In this document: piece by piece, positions 1 through 9,257 of the stretch
Position numbering within the stretch: the stretch's first letter is position 1
Layout of the letters: the number at the start of each line of letters is the position of its first letter
Assembly: GCA_020026335.1 (NCBI GenBank)
Contig: JAHHQO010000002.1
Location: forward strand, 62,001 to 126,000
Length of the DNA: 64,000 bases
Reading direction: 5' to 3'
From: Alistipes sp.
Lineage (GTDB): Bacteria; Bacteroidota; Bacteroidia; Bacteroidales; Rikenellaceae
Made by a program: the position numbers and the translations under genes
Notes under the pieces: model-generated
What the model was told of the DNA's origin: nothing
The model's input: only the letters and a program-made list of their open reading frames with translations
The model's database searches: none

Positions 1-57
1 CGCTATCAGTTCGCGCGTAGCCGCTATCACATCCTCCTTTGTCGCCACCCGTTTCAT
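1..57 (-). CDS. Partial gene, N-terminal 19 codons; possible TetR-type regulator
   Basis: Only the first 19 codons lie in the window and the rest runs off the left edge. The visible peptide starts MKRVATKEDVIAATRELIA. Its ATG overlaps the stop codon of the upstream efflux channel gene (TAATG), so it is probably the fourth gene of the efflux operon and translationally coupled. The helix-like KEDVIAATRELIA resembles the first helix of TetR/AcrR regulators, which often accompany RND pumps. That assignment is a guess from very few residues. Confidence 0.4.
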   Translation of the reverse strand, partial: MKRVATKEDVIAATRELIA

Positions 58-1433
58 TACTTCTCCGTGTTCTCGATTTCACGACCACCTCCGAGTGCCG
101 TGTAGAGATTGACTACACCCTGAATCTCATCGAAACGTGTAGCGATGTAGTTCAGGCGTGCCGACAGCAACGACTGCTCGGCAGTCAATACTTCGAGGTA
201 GGTCGTAGGACCGTAGTTCATCAACAATTTGGTGCTCTCCACGGCACGCTCCAGCGACTCGACCTGACGGCTGTGGATAACGGTACGCTCATGTGCCGAC
301 TGATACTGCGCCATGGAGTTGTTCACCTCGGCACCTGCGTTGAGCAGAGCCTGCTGGAACGACAACAAAGCCTGCTCCTGCTGCGCCTTCATAATCTTGA
401 CACGCGCACGGTTGGCACCGGCATTGAAGATAGGCATCAGCACAGAACCCACGGCCGAGAGGAGCACCTTGCCGGGATTGACAATGGCACCACCGCCGTT
501 GTTCGTCCAGCCCAGAGTACCGCTCAAGTTAATCGAGGGATAGAGCGACGAACGCGCCTCGGCAGTAGCATAGTAGGCCTGCATGAGCGAGAACTCCGCA
601 GCACGCACATCGGGACGGTTCGACAACATCTGCACGGGAACACCCACTGTGATGTTTTCGGGCATCTGCTGCTCGTCGAGTGTTCCGCGCTCAATCTCCT
701 GAGGAGCCTGCGCCAAAAGGGTGCAGAGTGCATTGCGCACCTGCAAACGCTTGTCCTCAATCTCGTTGGTCGAAGCCAGAATCGAGTAGTAGGTACCCTC
801 ATACTGGGCTACGGCAGCCTCGTTGGCCATACCGGCCTCCTTCATGGCTTTCATGGCATTGACACTCTCCTCCCACTTCTCGGCAGTCTCCTTCGACACC
901 TCATACTGGGCATCGACCATGAGCAGTGTGTAGTAGAGGTTGGCCACACCGGTAATCACCTGTGAGCGGACAGCCTGACGATACTCCTTGCTGGCCTCAT
1001 ACACCGCTTTCGACTTGCGCTTGGCGTTGGTCAGCTTGTTGAAGATGTCCACCTGCCAGTTGGCGGTGAGGGCTACATTATAGACCTTGGTGGTATAGCG
1101 GTTGTCGAAACTGCTGATTGAACCCTGAGGTCCGAGGTTGAACGACGGCAGATAGGACAGACGCGCCGACTTGAGGGCTGCCTCCGAAGCCTTGACGTTC
1201 AACTGTGCCGACTTGAAGTCGGTGTTGTTCTCCAAAGCCTGCTCGATGAGGGTCTGCAAATGGGGGTCAGTGAAAATCTCTCTCCAGTCCACATTGCCCA
1301 ACGAGGTGGTGTCTGTGGTCTCGAACTCTCCGTAGAGGCCATCGGTCTGCACCTCGGGACGCGAATACTTCTTGTAAATGCCGCAGCTGCTGCAAAGAGC
1401 AGCTGCAAGGCACAATATTATTAATTTCTTCAT
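57..1433 (-). CDS. RND efflux outer-membrane channel lipoprotein (OprM/NodT, TolC-like)
   Basis: 458 aa outer-membrane factor, the exit duct of a tripartite RND pump. The N-terminus is a lipoprotein signal ending in LCSSC, with the lipid-bearing Cys at residue 17. The body has the paired long alpha-helical repeats of the OprM/NodT family: LNVKASEAALKSARLSYLP in the first half and LSFQQALLNAGAEVNNS in the second, the typical NRPDVRAAE motif in the middle, and LTAEQSLLSARLNY near the end. It is the third gene of the operon, 4 nt downstream of the pump gene, and its stop overlaps the next start. Substrate cannot be told from sequence. Confidence 0.93.
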   Translation of the reverse strand: MKKLIILCLAAALCSSCGIYKKYSRPEVQTDGLYGEFETTDTTSLGNVDWREIFTDPHLQTLIEQALENNTDFKSAQLNVKASEAALKSARLSYLPSFNLGPQGSISSFDNRYTTKVYNVALTANWQVDIFNKLTNAKRKSKAVYEASKEYRQAVRSQVITGVANLYYTLLMVDAQYEVSKETAEKWEESVNAMKAMKEAGMANEAAVAQYEGTYYSILASTNEIEDKRLQVRNALCTLLAQAPQEIERGTLDEQQMPENITVGVPVQMLSNRPDVRAAEFSLMQAYYATAEARSSLYPSINLSGTLGWTNNGGGAIVNPGKVLLSAVGSVLMPIFNAGANRARVKIMKAQQEQALLSFQQALLNAGAEVNNSMAQYQSAHERTVIHSRQVESLERAVESTKLLMNYGPTTYLEVLTAEQSLLSARLNYIATRFDEIQGVVNLYTALGGGREIENTEK

Positions 1434-1437
1434 CTGA

Positions 1438-4400
1438 TTATTTCTCCTTTATCTCGTTGTTAATCTCCTCCATCTCGGCACGTACCGACCATTGGGGATC
1501 GGGGTTAATCTCCACGGGCTTGATTTTCTCCTGAACGGTCTGGAAGACGATGAACAGAGTGGGAACAAGGAACAGAAGTGCCAGTGTTCCGACAATCATA
1601 CCACCGACAACACCCGAACCCAGTGTGGAGTTACCATTGGCACCTACACCGTGGGCAAATACCAACGGGAGCATACCGAATACACAAGTCAGCACCGTCA
1701 TGAGGATAGGACGCAGACGAGCCTTGGCAGCCGACACGGCAGCCTGTGTGAGGCTCATGCCCGCAGCACGGCGGTCGGCAGCATACTCCGTAATCAGAAT
1801 GGCGGTCTTCGACAACAAACCAATCAGCATGATGATACCGGTTTGCAGGTAGATGTTGTTCTCCATACCCATCACCTTGGCGAAGAGGAACGAACCCATC
1901 AGACCGCAAGGTACGGACAGAATGACCGCGAAGGGAATCACGAAGCTCTCGTAGAGGGCACTCAAGATAAGGTAAATCAGCAGGATACAGATACCGAAGA
2001 TGATGGCCGTATTGCTGGTGGTCTCACTCTCCTCACGAGAGATACCGCCGAACTCGAAGCCATAACCCTTGGGCAGCACCTGATCAGCCACCTCACGAAT
2101 GGCGTTGATGGCATCACCCGACGAGTAACCGTCCTTCGACATACCGCTGATGGCGATAGAGTTGTACATGTTGAATCGGCTCAACACCTCGGAACCATAG
2201 ACCTTGGTCAGCTTCACGAACTGGCTCACGGGAGCCATCTCGCCGTTGTGCATACGTACATATACGTTCTTCAGCGACTCGGTATCGAGACGATACTTGG
2301 GGTCGGCCTGCAACATAACGCGGTACACCTTCGAGAAACGGTTGATGTTCGACACATACTGACCACCGTAGTAGCCCGACAGTGTGGAGAGAATCTCGGT
2401 GGGGGTAATACCCGCACGCTTGGTCATCGCAGCATCGATATCCACGATATACTGGGGGAAGTTGATGTTGAAGGTCGAGTAAGCACGTGCAATCTCGGGA
2501 CGCTGGTTCAGCGCGGCGATGAACTTCAAGTAGACATTGTAAAAGTCCTTGATGTCACCACCTGCCTGGTCCTGCAAATACATCTCAAAACCGGTCGAGG
2601 CACCATAACCCGAAATCATAGGAGGTGCAACGGCGAAAATCGAAGCATCCTTGATGTCGGCTGTACGACCGTAAACCTGACCAATAACGGCCTTCACGGC
2701 GTCCATAGCCTCGGGACGCTCCTCCCAGCTCTTCAACTTCAAGACGAACATACCGTACGAAGAACCCTGACCGGCCATCATACCGTAACCCGAAACCTGC
2801 ATGTAGTCTCGCAGCTGGGGAATCTTCTCGATACGCTCTGCCACCTTGGTCACGATGTCGTGGGTCTCCTTCAACGAGCTACCCGGTGCCGTGGTGACAT
2901 TCATCATGATGGTACCCTGGTCCTCATCGGGCACAAGACCCGTCTTGGTGCTCTTCATCAACAGGAACAGACCTGCCAGAGCCAGAGCCAGAGTAGACCA
3001 CATCAGCCAGCGGTGCTTGATGAAGAGCAGCACGCCGTACTTATACTTATTAATCATCGTCGAGAAGGCTACGTTGAACGCCTTACGGAAACGAGCCGCA
3101 AAGTTATTCTTCATCTCACCGTTCTCATCGAGGTAGGGTTTCAGCAACAGGGCACAAAGAGCAGGCGAGAGGGTCAGCGCATTGACAGCCGACAGACCCA
3201 CAGCCACCGCCATGGTCACACCAAACTGGGTGTAGAATGTACCCGAAGTACCGCCCATCATCGCTACGGGGATAAACACCGCCATGAAGACCAGTGTAGA
3301 AGTGATGATGGCCGAAGTAATACCCGACATGGCATCGATAGTAGCCATGTAGGAGGACTTGTAACCCACATCGAAACGCGACTGCACGGCCTCGACGACA
3401 ATGATGGCATCATCGACCACCGTACCGATGGCCAGCACCAGAGCGAAGAGGGTCAGAAGGTTGATAGAGAAGCCTGCCACCTGAAGGAAGGCAAACGTAC
3501 CAATCAACGATACGACAATCGACACCGTGGGGACAAGTGTCGAACGAATATCCTGCAAGAAGACATACACCACCAACACCACGAGAATGATGGCCTCGAT
3601 GAGGGTCTTCAACACCTCGTTCATCGAAGCGTAGAGGTAGTCGTTCACACTCTGCAGCTCGGCAATCTCCAAACCGCGGGGCATCTCGGCACGAACCTCG
3701 TCCAACAGCTTGTCGATGTGCTCCACCACCTCAGTTGCGTTAGAACCTGCGGTCTGGTACACCAAACAACCCACACCCGGGTGACCGTTGGTCAGACCCT
3801 TGAAGCTGTAGGTATCACTACCCAGCTCGATACGGGCAATGTCCTTCAAACGAAGAATCTCACCGTTGGGCTGTGCGCGAACGACAATCTCACCGAACTC
3901 CTCGGGAGTCATCAGACGACCACGATACTTCATGGTGTACTGGAACGTATTGTCGGAGTTCTCACCCAGCGCACCGACAGCCGACTCGATATTCTGCTCG
4001 GCCAGTGCCGCAGTCACGTCCTGGGGAATGAGTTTGTACTGCGCCATGATGTCGGGCTTGAGCCAGATACGCATCGAATACTCCGAACCCAGCACCATGA
4101 AGTCACCCACACCCTGTGTACGGAGAATACGGGGCTGTACGTTAATCTTAATATAGTTGGAGATGAATGACTCGTCGTAGGTGTCATCGGGACTGTAAAC
4201 CGAAAAAATCTTCAACATGGAGGTCTGTCGCTTCATGGTGGTCACACCAATACGCGTTACCTCGGCAGGCAGTGCACCTGCGGTGGTAGCCACACGGTTC
4301 TGTACGTTGACCGCCGCCATATCGGGGTCGGTACCCTGACGGAAATAGACCGTCACGTTGGCAGAACCCATGTTCGAAGCATCGGACTTGATGTACATCA

Positions 4401-4626
4401 TGTCCTCCACACCGTTGATGGCCTCCTCCAGAGGAATGACCACCGACTTTTGAATCGTCTCGGCACTCGCACCCGGATAGACGGCGTGAACGAAGACGGT
4501 CGGGGGCGCGATGTCGGGATACTGCTCAACGGGCAGCGACGCAAGTCCCACAAGACCGGCGATGACGATGACAATAGAGATTACCGAAGCCAGTACGGGT
4601 CTCTCGATAAATTGTTTCAGTGTCAT
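1438..4626 (-). CDS. RND efflux pump inner-membrane permease (HAE1, AcrB/MexB type)
   Basis: 1062 aa, normal length for the hydrophobe/amphiphile efflux RND family. It begins with the usual MTLKQFIERPVLASVISIVIV first transmembrane segment, followed by the porter motif YPDIAPPTVFVHAVYPGAS. The TM4 region VDDAIIVVEAV contains the Asp pair used for proton relay. Both large periplasmic loops and 12 TM segments are present, including GLLSKTAILITEYA in the second half. The proton-driven pump hands substrates to the channel encoded downstream. The adaptor gene ends 3 nt upstream. The family fit is very clear; the substrate is unknown. Confidence 0.95.
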   Translation of the reverse strand: MTLKQFIERPVLASVISIVIVIAGLVGLASLPVEQYPDIAPPTVFVHAVYPGASAETIQKSVVIPLEEAINGVEDMMYIKSDASNMGSANVTVYFRQGTDPDMAAVNVQNRVATTAGALPAEVTRIGVTTMKRQTSMLKIFSVYSPDDTYDESFISNYIKINVQPRILRTQGVGDFMVLGSEYSMRIWLKPDIMAQYKLIPQDVTAALAEQNIESAVGALGENSDNTFQYTMKYRGRLMTPEEFGEIVVRAQPNGEILRLKDIARIELGSDTYSFKGLTNGHPGVGCLVYQTAGSNATEVVEHIDKLLDEVRAEMPRGLEIAELQSVNDYLYASMNEVLKTLIEAIILVVLVVYVFLQDIRSTLVPTVSIVVSLIGTFAFLQVAGFSINLLTLFALVLAIGTVVDDAIIVVEAVQSRFDVGYKSSYMATIDAMSGITSAIITSTLVFMAVFIPVAMMGGTSGTFYTQFGVTMAVAVGLSAVNALTLSPALCALLLKPYLDENGEMKNNFAARFRKAFNVAFSTMINKYKYGVLLFIKHRWLMWSTLALALAGLFLLMKSTKTGLVPDEDQGTIMMNVTTAPGSSLKETHDIVTKVAERIEKIPQLRDYMQVSGYGMMAGQGSSYGMFVLKLKSWEERPEAMDAVKAVIGQVYGRTADIKDASIFAVAPPMISGYGASTGFEMYLQDQAGGDIKDFYNVYLKFIAALNQRPEIARAYSTFNINFPQYIVDIDAAMTKRAGITPTEILSTLSGYYGGQYVSNINRFSKVYRVMLQADPKYRLDTESLKNVYVRMHNGEMAPVSQFVKLTKVYGSEVLSRFNMYNSIAISGMSKDGYSSGDAINAIREVADQVLPKGYGFEFGGISREESETTSNTAIIFGICILLIYLILSALYESFVIPFAVILSVPCGLMGSFLFAKVMGMENNIYLQTGIIMLIGLLSKTAILITEYAADRRAAGMSLTQAAVSAAKARLRPILMTVLTCVFGMLPLVFAHGVGANGNSTLGSGVVGGMIVGTLALLFLVPTLFIVFQTVQEKIKPVEINPDPQWSVRAEMEEINNEIKEK

Positions 4627-4629
4627 AGA

Positions 4630-5790
4630 TTATTCCTCCTTTCCGGTTTCTTTTTCGGGAGCTGCCTCCTCGGCAGGCTGTGCTGCGGGTGCGCCCTTCA
4701 CCTTGATGGGGGTACCCTCACGAAGCAGCCCTACACCCTCGGCAACGATGACATCACCCTCCTGCAGACCCGACTTCACGATATACTCCTGACCATCGGA
4801 TACATCATCTACCTGAATCATGGTCGAAACGGCCTTGCCGTCCAACACGCGATAGACGAAGATTTTGTCCTGCAACTCGAAAGTGGCAGCCTGGGGAACA
4901 ACGATGCAATCCTTGTGGATGTTGGGGATAATCAGATTACCCGAACCACCACTGTGGAGCAGACCGTCCTTGTTGTCGAAAGCGGCACGCAACGACACGC
5001 TACCGGTCGAGGGGTCAATCACACCACTAATCGACTCGATACGACCCGAAGAGGAATAGAGCGAACCGTCGCTCAAAACCAACTGAACATCGGGCATGTT
5101 CTTCAGAGTGGCGGCAATCGAACCGTACTCGCGGGTCAGACCCAGCAGCTGATTCTCCGACATCGAGAAGTAGACATAAACCTCAGAATTGTCAGACACT
5201 GTGGTGAGAGGCATACGGATAGAGGGGCTGACCAACGCACCCACACGATAGGGAAGCGTACCCACGACACCGGCCGCAGGAGCTTTCACAACGGTGTAAG
5301 AGAGGTTGTTGGCAGCATTGACACGCTGTGCCTCGGCCTGTGCCAGCTGCGCCTTGGCAGTGAGCAGGTGGTTCTCGGTAGTCAGCAAATCGAACTTCGA
5401 GACCACGTTCTTGTTATAGAGTTCCTTTTTACTGTCGTAGGTCAGCTGTGCGGTAGCCACACCGGCCTTGGCGGCCTCGACATTGGCAGTGGCGGTCTGG
5501 AGTGCTGCCTTGAAAGGTACCTGATCGATAATGAAAAGGGTCTGTCCCTTCGATACCACCTCACCCTCATTTACGCACAGGTTGGAGATGGTTCCCGATA
5601 CCTGAGGATAAATGTCGATATCCTGACGACCACGAATGGAAGCAGAATAATTGGTAGGGAGTACGCGCTCGGTACGGGCGATATCCAACACCGAATATTC
5701 ACTCGGGCCCTGAGCATGAGGAGCTTCCTTACAACCAACCGCCGTCATGCAACATGCGGCGAGAGTTGCCATTAAGATTTTTTGATTCAT
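4630..5790 (-). CDS. RND efflux periplasmic adaptor lipoprotein (MFP/HlyD family)
   Basis: 386 aa membrane fusion protein bridging the pump and channel encoded downstream. The chosen ATG gives MNQKILMATLAACCMTAVGC, a lipoprotein signal with Cys20; an in-frame upstream ATG would add 27 residues that spoil it. The order is typical: first beta-barrel and lipoyl half (INEGEVVSKGQTLFIIDQ), a coiled-coil hairpin (residues about 85-150, rich in Ala/Gln/Leu), second lipoyl half (KAPAAGVVGTLPY), beta-barrel and membrane-proximal domain. The C-terminus is Ala/Glu rich. First gene of the operon, with a -7 promoter element 41 nt upstream of the start. Confidence 0.93.
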   Translation of the reverse strand: MNQKILMATLAACCMTAVGCKEAPHAQGPSEYSVLDIARTERVLPTNYSASIRGRQDIDIYPQVSGTISNLCVNEGEVVSKGQTLFIIDQVPFKAALQTATANVEAAKAGVATAQLTYDSKKELYNKNVVSKFDLLTTENHLLTAKAQLAQAEAQRVNAANNLSYTVVKAPAAGVVGTLPYRVGALVSPSIRMPLTTVSDNSEVYVYFSMSENQLLGLTREYGSIAATLKNMPDVQLVLSDGSLYSSSGRIESISGVIDPSTGSVSLRAAFDNKDGLLHSGGSGNLIIPNIHKDCIVVPQAATFELQDKIFVYRVLDGKAVSTMIQVDDVSDGQEYIVKSGLQEGDVIVAEGVGLLREGTPIKVKGAPAAQPAEEAAPEKETGKEE

Positions 5791-5830
5791 AATTTTCAAC
5801 CTATTTATACTAAAAAAACTTTCTCGAGTG

Positions 5831-5838
5831 CAAAAGTA
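5831..5838 (-). promoter_or_regulatory. Promoter -7 element for the first RND efflux operon
   Basis: TACTTTTG on the minus strand matches the Bacteroidetes sigma-ABfr -7 consensus TAnnTTTG. It lies 41 nt before the adaptor ATG. A TTTG sits further upstream (5869-5872), but the spacing (30 nt) is longer than the usual 19-21, so the -33 element is uncertain. Confidence 0.6.
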
Positions 5839-6223
5839 TTCTAAATATTTGGGAATTACACGACATTTCAAAGAATTAATTGTTCAATTTGCGAACAAAC
5901 TTTTTATACTCGTCCAAAACCTATTTTTCACCGGTTTTCTACCCCACATACCTATTTATGCTCACACGGCGACCGCCACTTGTCGGGCAATCGCCTGAGG
6001 AGCATAAAAATCCTTTTCGGGAAAAACAAACGACTTTTTGAACAACACAATACTCAGCCGTTTACCCTTGTCATGCAGGACAGAAAACTTTGTCCGCAGG
6101 TATAACGCCAATTCAAAAATTTTAGTATCTACTCACGAAAAATCTATCCGCAAATTCTTCACCAAAACAGAATAATTTGCAGGGAATCTCACCCAAAGGG
6201 GCGGGCGTCCGCTGCATTTTGTT
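5839..6223. other. Divergent intergenic region with no gene seen
   Basis: About 385 nt between the efflux operon promoter and the polyferredoxin promoter. I see no plausible coding region on either strand, no strong hairpin and no recognisable RNA motif. It is AT-rich next to the efflux promoter and probably holds only regulatory sequence for the two divergent transcripts. Confidence 0.5.
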
Positions 6224-6231
6224 TATTTTTG
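6224..6231 (+). promoter_or_regulatory. Promoter -7 element for the polyferredoxin operon
   Basis: TATTTTTG matches TAnnTTTG and lies 26 nt before the ATG at 6258. It also argues against starting the protein upstream of this point. No convincing -33 TTTG is seen at the normal distance. Confidence 0.55.
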
Positions 6232-6257
6232 TCTGTCGGTTTATGATTTTAGATACG

Positions 6258-7751
6258 ATGCTGAGAAAAATAAGGACATATACGGCACTGATTTCCATTG
6301 CGCTGATTACCCTGCTGTTTCTCGATTTCACGGGTTCTCTCCACGCCTGGTTGGGGTGGCTCGCCAAGATACAGCTGTTGCCGGCTCTGCTGGCCGTGAA
6401 TTTGAGCGTCATCCTCTTTTTGGTGGTGCTGACACTCATAGGAGGACGCATCTACTGCTCGGTGATTTGTCCGCTGGGCATCTTTCAGGACATCATCTCC
6501 CATCTCCACCGCTCCAAGAAGCACAAGGCACGCTTCTCCTACACCAAGGAGCACCGCCTGCTGCGTTACGGATTTTTGGGACTGCTCATCGTGGCGTTGC
6601 TGCTGGGTATAGGCTCGGTGGTGCAGTTGCTGGCACCTTACAGTGCCTACGGGCGTATTGCATCGCAGCTCTTCGCCCCCGCCTACCGCTATGGCAACAA
6701 CCTGCTGGCTCTCCTTGCCGAGAGGTGGGACAGCTATGCCATCTACTCCGTGGAGGTGTGGACGAAGAATGTGGCGGCACTCGCTGTGGCGGTGCTCACC
6801 CTCCTGTTGGTCGGCATTCTGGCGTGGAAGCACGGACGCCGCTACTGCAACACGGTGTGTCCCGTGGGCACGTTGCTCGGATTGCTGTCGCGCCACGCCC
6901 TGTTCCGCATAGAGATTGACACCACGAAATGTGTGAGTTGCATGCAGTGCGCGCACAACTGCAAGTCGGAGTGCATCGACATCAAGCACCACAAGATAGA
7001 TTACAGCCGTTGTGTGACCTGCATGGACTGCATCGACAAATGTCACACCGATGCCATCTCATATCGTCTGCGCAGCCGCAAGCCCTCGCCCCACCCCACT
7101 GCAAAGGAGGAGCAGAAGGTGGAAAGTCCCGACCGCCGCAAATTCTTGGGTATGACGGGCATACTCGCCGCCACAGCCCTCTCGGCGCAGGGTCGCAGGC
7201 TCAACCGCGGATTGGCCGTCCTCGAGCAGAAGAAAGCCCCCCGACGACTCACCCCCGTCACCCCTCCGGGTTCGTGGGGCATCGAGGAGATGAAGGAGCG
7301 ATGCACGGGGTGTCAGCTCTGTGTGTCGGCGTGTCCGAATCATGTTCTGCGCCCCTCGGGCGGGTTGATGACCCTTCTGCAACCCGTCTCCTCCTTCGAG
7401 AACGGTTACTGCCGTCCGGAGTGCACCCGTTGTTCGGAGGTGTGCCCTACCGGTGCCATACGCCCCATCACACGTATAGAAAAATCCTCCATACAGACCG
7501 GACACGCGGTCTTCATTCCGCAAAACTGCCTTTCGCTCAACGACGGCGTGAGGTGCACGGTCTGCGCACGTAACTGTCCGGCAGGAGCCATCAGACTCGT
7601 GAAGTCCGACCCCGACAATCCCCGTTCACCACGCATTCCCTCCATCGATGAGGAGCGTTGTATCGGCTGCGGAGCGTGTGAATACCTCTGTCCGTCACGT
7701 CCCTTCTCGGCCATCTATGTCGAGGGACACGAACATCACAGAACCCTCTAA
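6258..7751 (+). CDS. Membrane polyferredoxin, NapH-like domain fused to Tat-type ferredoxin domain
   Basis: 497 aa iron-sulfur protein, probably passing electrons across or along the inner membrane. Residues 1-215 hold several TM helices with the NapH/NosR-type motifs CPLGIFQD (about 70) and CPVGTLLG (about 200). Residues 223-263 form a two-cluster ferredoxin (CVSCMQCAHNC and CVTCMDCIDKC). At about 291-311 a twin-arginine-like segment RRKFLGMTGILAATALSAQ occurs in the middle of the protein, followed by further clusters (CTGCQLCVSACP, CTRCSEVCP, CTVCARNCP, CIGCGACEYLCP). It therefore looks like NapH joined to a NapG-like Tat ferredoxin. An ATG at 6243 is possible but too close to the promoter. 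The aldo/keto reductase gene begins 12 nt downstream. Confidence 0.85.
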   Translation: MLRKIRTYTALISIALITLLFLDFTGSLHAWLGWLAKIQLLPALLAVNLSVILFLVVLTLIGGRIYCSVICPLGIFQDIISHLHRSKKHKARFSYTKEHRLLRYGFLGLLIVALLLGIGSVVQLLAPYSAYGRIASQLFAPAYRYGNNLLALLAERWDSYAIYSVEVWTKNVAALAVAVLTLLLVGILAWKHGRRYCNTVCPVGTLLGLLSRHALFRIEIDTTKCVSCMQCAHNCKSECIDIKHHKIDYSRCVTCMDCIDKCHTDAISYRLRSRKPSPHPTAKEEQKVESPDRRKFLGMTGILAATALSAQGRRLNRGLAVLEQKKAPRRLTPVTPPGSWGIEEMKERCTGCQLCVSACPNHVLRPSGGLMTLLQPVSSFENGYCRPECTRCSEVCPTGAIRPITRIEKSSIQTGHAVFIPQNCLSLNDGVRCTVCARNCPAGAIRLVKSDPDNPRSPRIPSIDEERCIGCGACEYLCPSRPFSAIYVEGHEHHRTL

Positions 7752-7763
7752 CGACCATTGACC

Positions 7764-9116
7764 ATGAACGATAAAAATATCAGCAGACGCGATTTTCTCA
7801 AACTTCTCGGAGGTGGCATTGCCGTGACCGCCGCATCGCTCACGGGGTGCGACTCGCTGAAGAATACCCTCACAGACGACACCCCCGCGGAGGAAGCCCC
7901 CACCGACAAGATGGAGTACCGCACCGACCCCTCCTCGCAGGAGCGAGTCTCGTTGTTGGGCTTCGGAGCGATGCTTCCGCCCCATTTCGGAGATGATGAG
8001 GACGCGCCCATCAATCAGAAGCGTTTTGACCAACTCGTCAGCTATGCCCTGCGTCACGGTGTCAACTTTTTCGACACCGCACCCGAATATGGCCGGGGGG
8101 AGTCAGAGCGTGTTTTGGGCGAGTCGCTGAAGTGGCACTCCCGTCAAAGCTATCTTTTGGCCACCAAGATGTCCAACTTCGATGACCACTCGTTGCAGGC
8201 AGGCATCGCCATGTACCGCAAGTCGCTTGCCGATTTGCAGACTTCCTACATCGACTACTATGCCTTGCAGGAGGTGAGCGACCTTGACTCCGTGAAGTCC
8301 CGTTTTGTGGAGAACGGACTCCTCGACTTCCTCCAAACGGAGCGCAGCGAGGGACGTATCCGCCATTTGGGTTGGGTATTTCGTGGTGACAAGGAGGCCT
8401 TCGAATATATGTTCTCGTTAGGCATCACGTGGGACTTCGTGCAGCTGCCCCTCAACTACTGTGACTGGCAGCACGGCGAGCCCCTCTCGGCGGAATATCT
8501 CTACAACGAATTGGAGCGGCGCGGCATTCCCGTCATCGTCTCCGACACCCTTCTGGGCAGCAACCTCTCCCAGATGCCCGACTTCCTCGTGGCACGACTC
8601 AAGGAGAAAGCCCCTCAAAAGAGTGTGGCTTCGTGGGCATTTCGTTTTGCAGGCTCGCTCAAAAATGTACTCACGGTGGTGAGCAACATGACGCAGAAGG
8701 AGCATATCCGCGACAACATCATCACCTACTCGCCCCTGCATCCGTGCAGCGACAAGGAGTTGAAGTTCCTGGAGGAGGTGGCACGCACCTATGCCAAGCA
8801 TCCGCTCATTCCCTGCATCGCCTGTCACCGTTGTATGCCCTGCCCCTACGGACTGGATATCGTAACCCTGTTGCGCAACTACAACAAATCGGTCAATGAG
8901 GGCAACGTATCCTCCTCGACACAGGACGAGAACTACCGCAAGGCACGCAAGGCTTTCCTCGTGAGTTACGCCCGTAAGGTCGTTCCCGAACGTCAGGCCG
9001 ACCACTGTTTGTTGTGTGGCAAGTGTGTGCCCAAATGTCCGCGAAGGATAAAGATTCCTGCCATGATGGTGCGCATCAGCAAATATGTCGAGGCTTTGAA
9101 GCAGGATACCCTCTAA
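7764..9116 (+). CDS. Aldo/keto reductase with Tat lipoprotein signal and C-terminal 4Fe-4S clusters
   Basis: 450 aa. The N-terminus ISRRDFLKLLGGG then ASLTGC is a twin-arginine signal ending in a lipobox (Cys29), so the protein should be exported folded and lipid-anchored. Residues about 55-340 are an aldo/keto reductase barrel (FFDTAPEYGRGESERVLG with catalytic Asp and Tyr, and the Lys in ATKMSN). The usual catalytic His position reads YYALQEV, Gln instead of His. The C-terminus carries CIACHRCMPCPYG (about 350) and CLLCGKCVPKCP (about 417), ferredoxin-like cluster sites. The likely partner is the polyferredoxin upstream. The in-frame TTG at 7758 is less likely than the ATG used here. The substrate is unknown. 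Confidence 0.85.
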   Translation: MNDKNISRRDFLKLLGGGIAVTAASLTGCDSLKNTLTDDTPAEEAPTDKMEYRTDPSSQERVSLLGFGAMLPPHFGDDEDAPINQKRFDQLVSYALRHGVNFFDTAPEYGRGESERVLGESLKWHSRQSYLLATKMSNFDDHSLQAGIAMYRKSLADLQTSYIDYYALQEVSDLDSVKSRFVENGLLDFLQTERSEGRIRHLGWVFRGDKEAFEYMFSLGITWDFVQLPLNYCDWQHGEPLSAEYLYNELERRGIPVIVSDTLLGSNLSQMPDFLVARLKEKAPQKSVASWAFRFAGSLKNVLTVVSNMTQKEHIRDNIITYSPLHPCSDKELKFLEEVARTYAKHPLIPCIACHRCMPCPYGLDIVTLLRNYNKSVNEGNVSSSTQDENYRKARKAFLVSYARKVVPERQADHCLLCGKCVPKCPRRIKIPAMMVRISKYVEALKQDTL

Positions 9117-9224
9117 GCCATATTCCGCGCCAAACTACTGCTCCACAACGGGATAAAGGCATCGAAGAGGGTCTTCGGGAGCAACAAATCGAAAATAATC
9201 GGTTCAACCACAGCCCAAAAAGGT

Positions 9225-9232
9225 TACCTTTG
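9225..9232 (+). promoter_or_regulatory. Promoter -7 element for the GNAT-nitrilase gene
   Basis: TACCTTTG matches TAnnTTTG and ends 25 nt before the ATG at 9258. Confidence 0.6.
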
Positions 9233-9257
9233 CACCCGAAATCCAAATCCAGTGTAA

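Noticed and set aside
1492..4170. Very long plus-strand open frame (892 codons)
   Set aside because: It is antisense to the RND permease gene, with His/Arg/Gly-rich composition typical of a shadow frame in GC-rich coding DNA.
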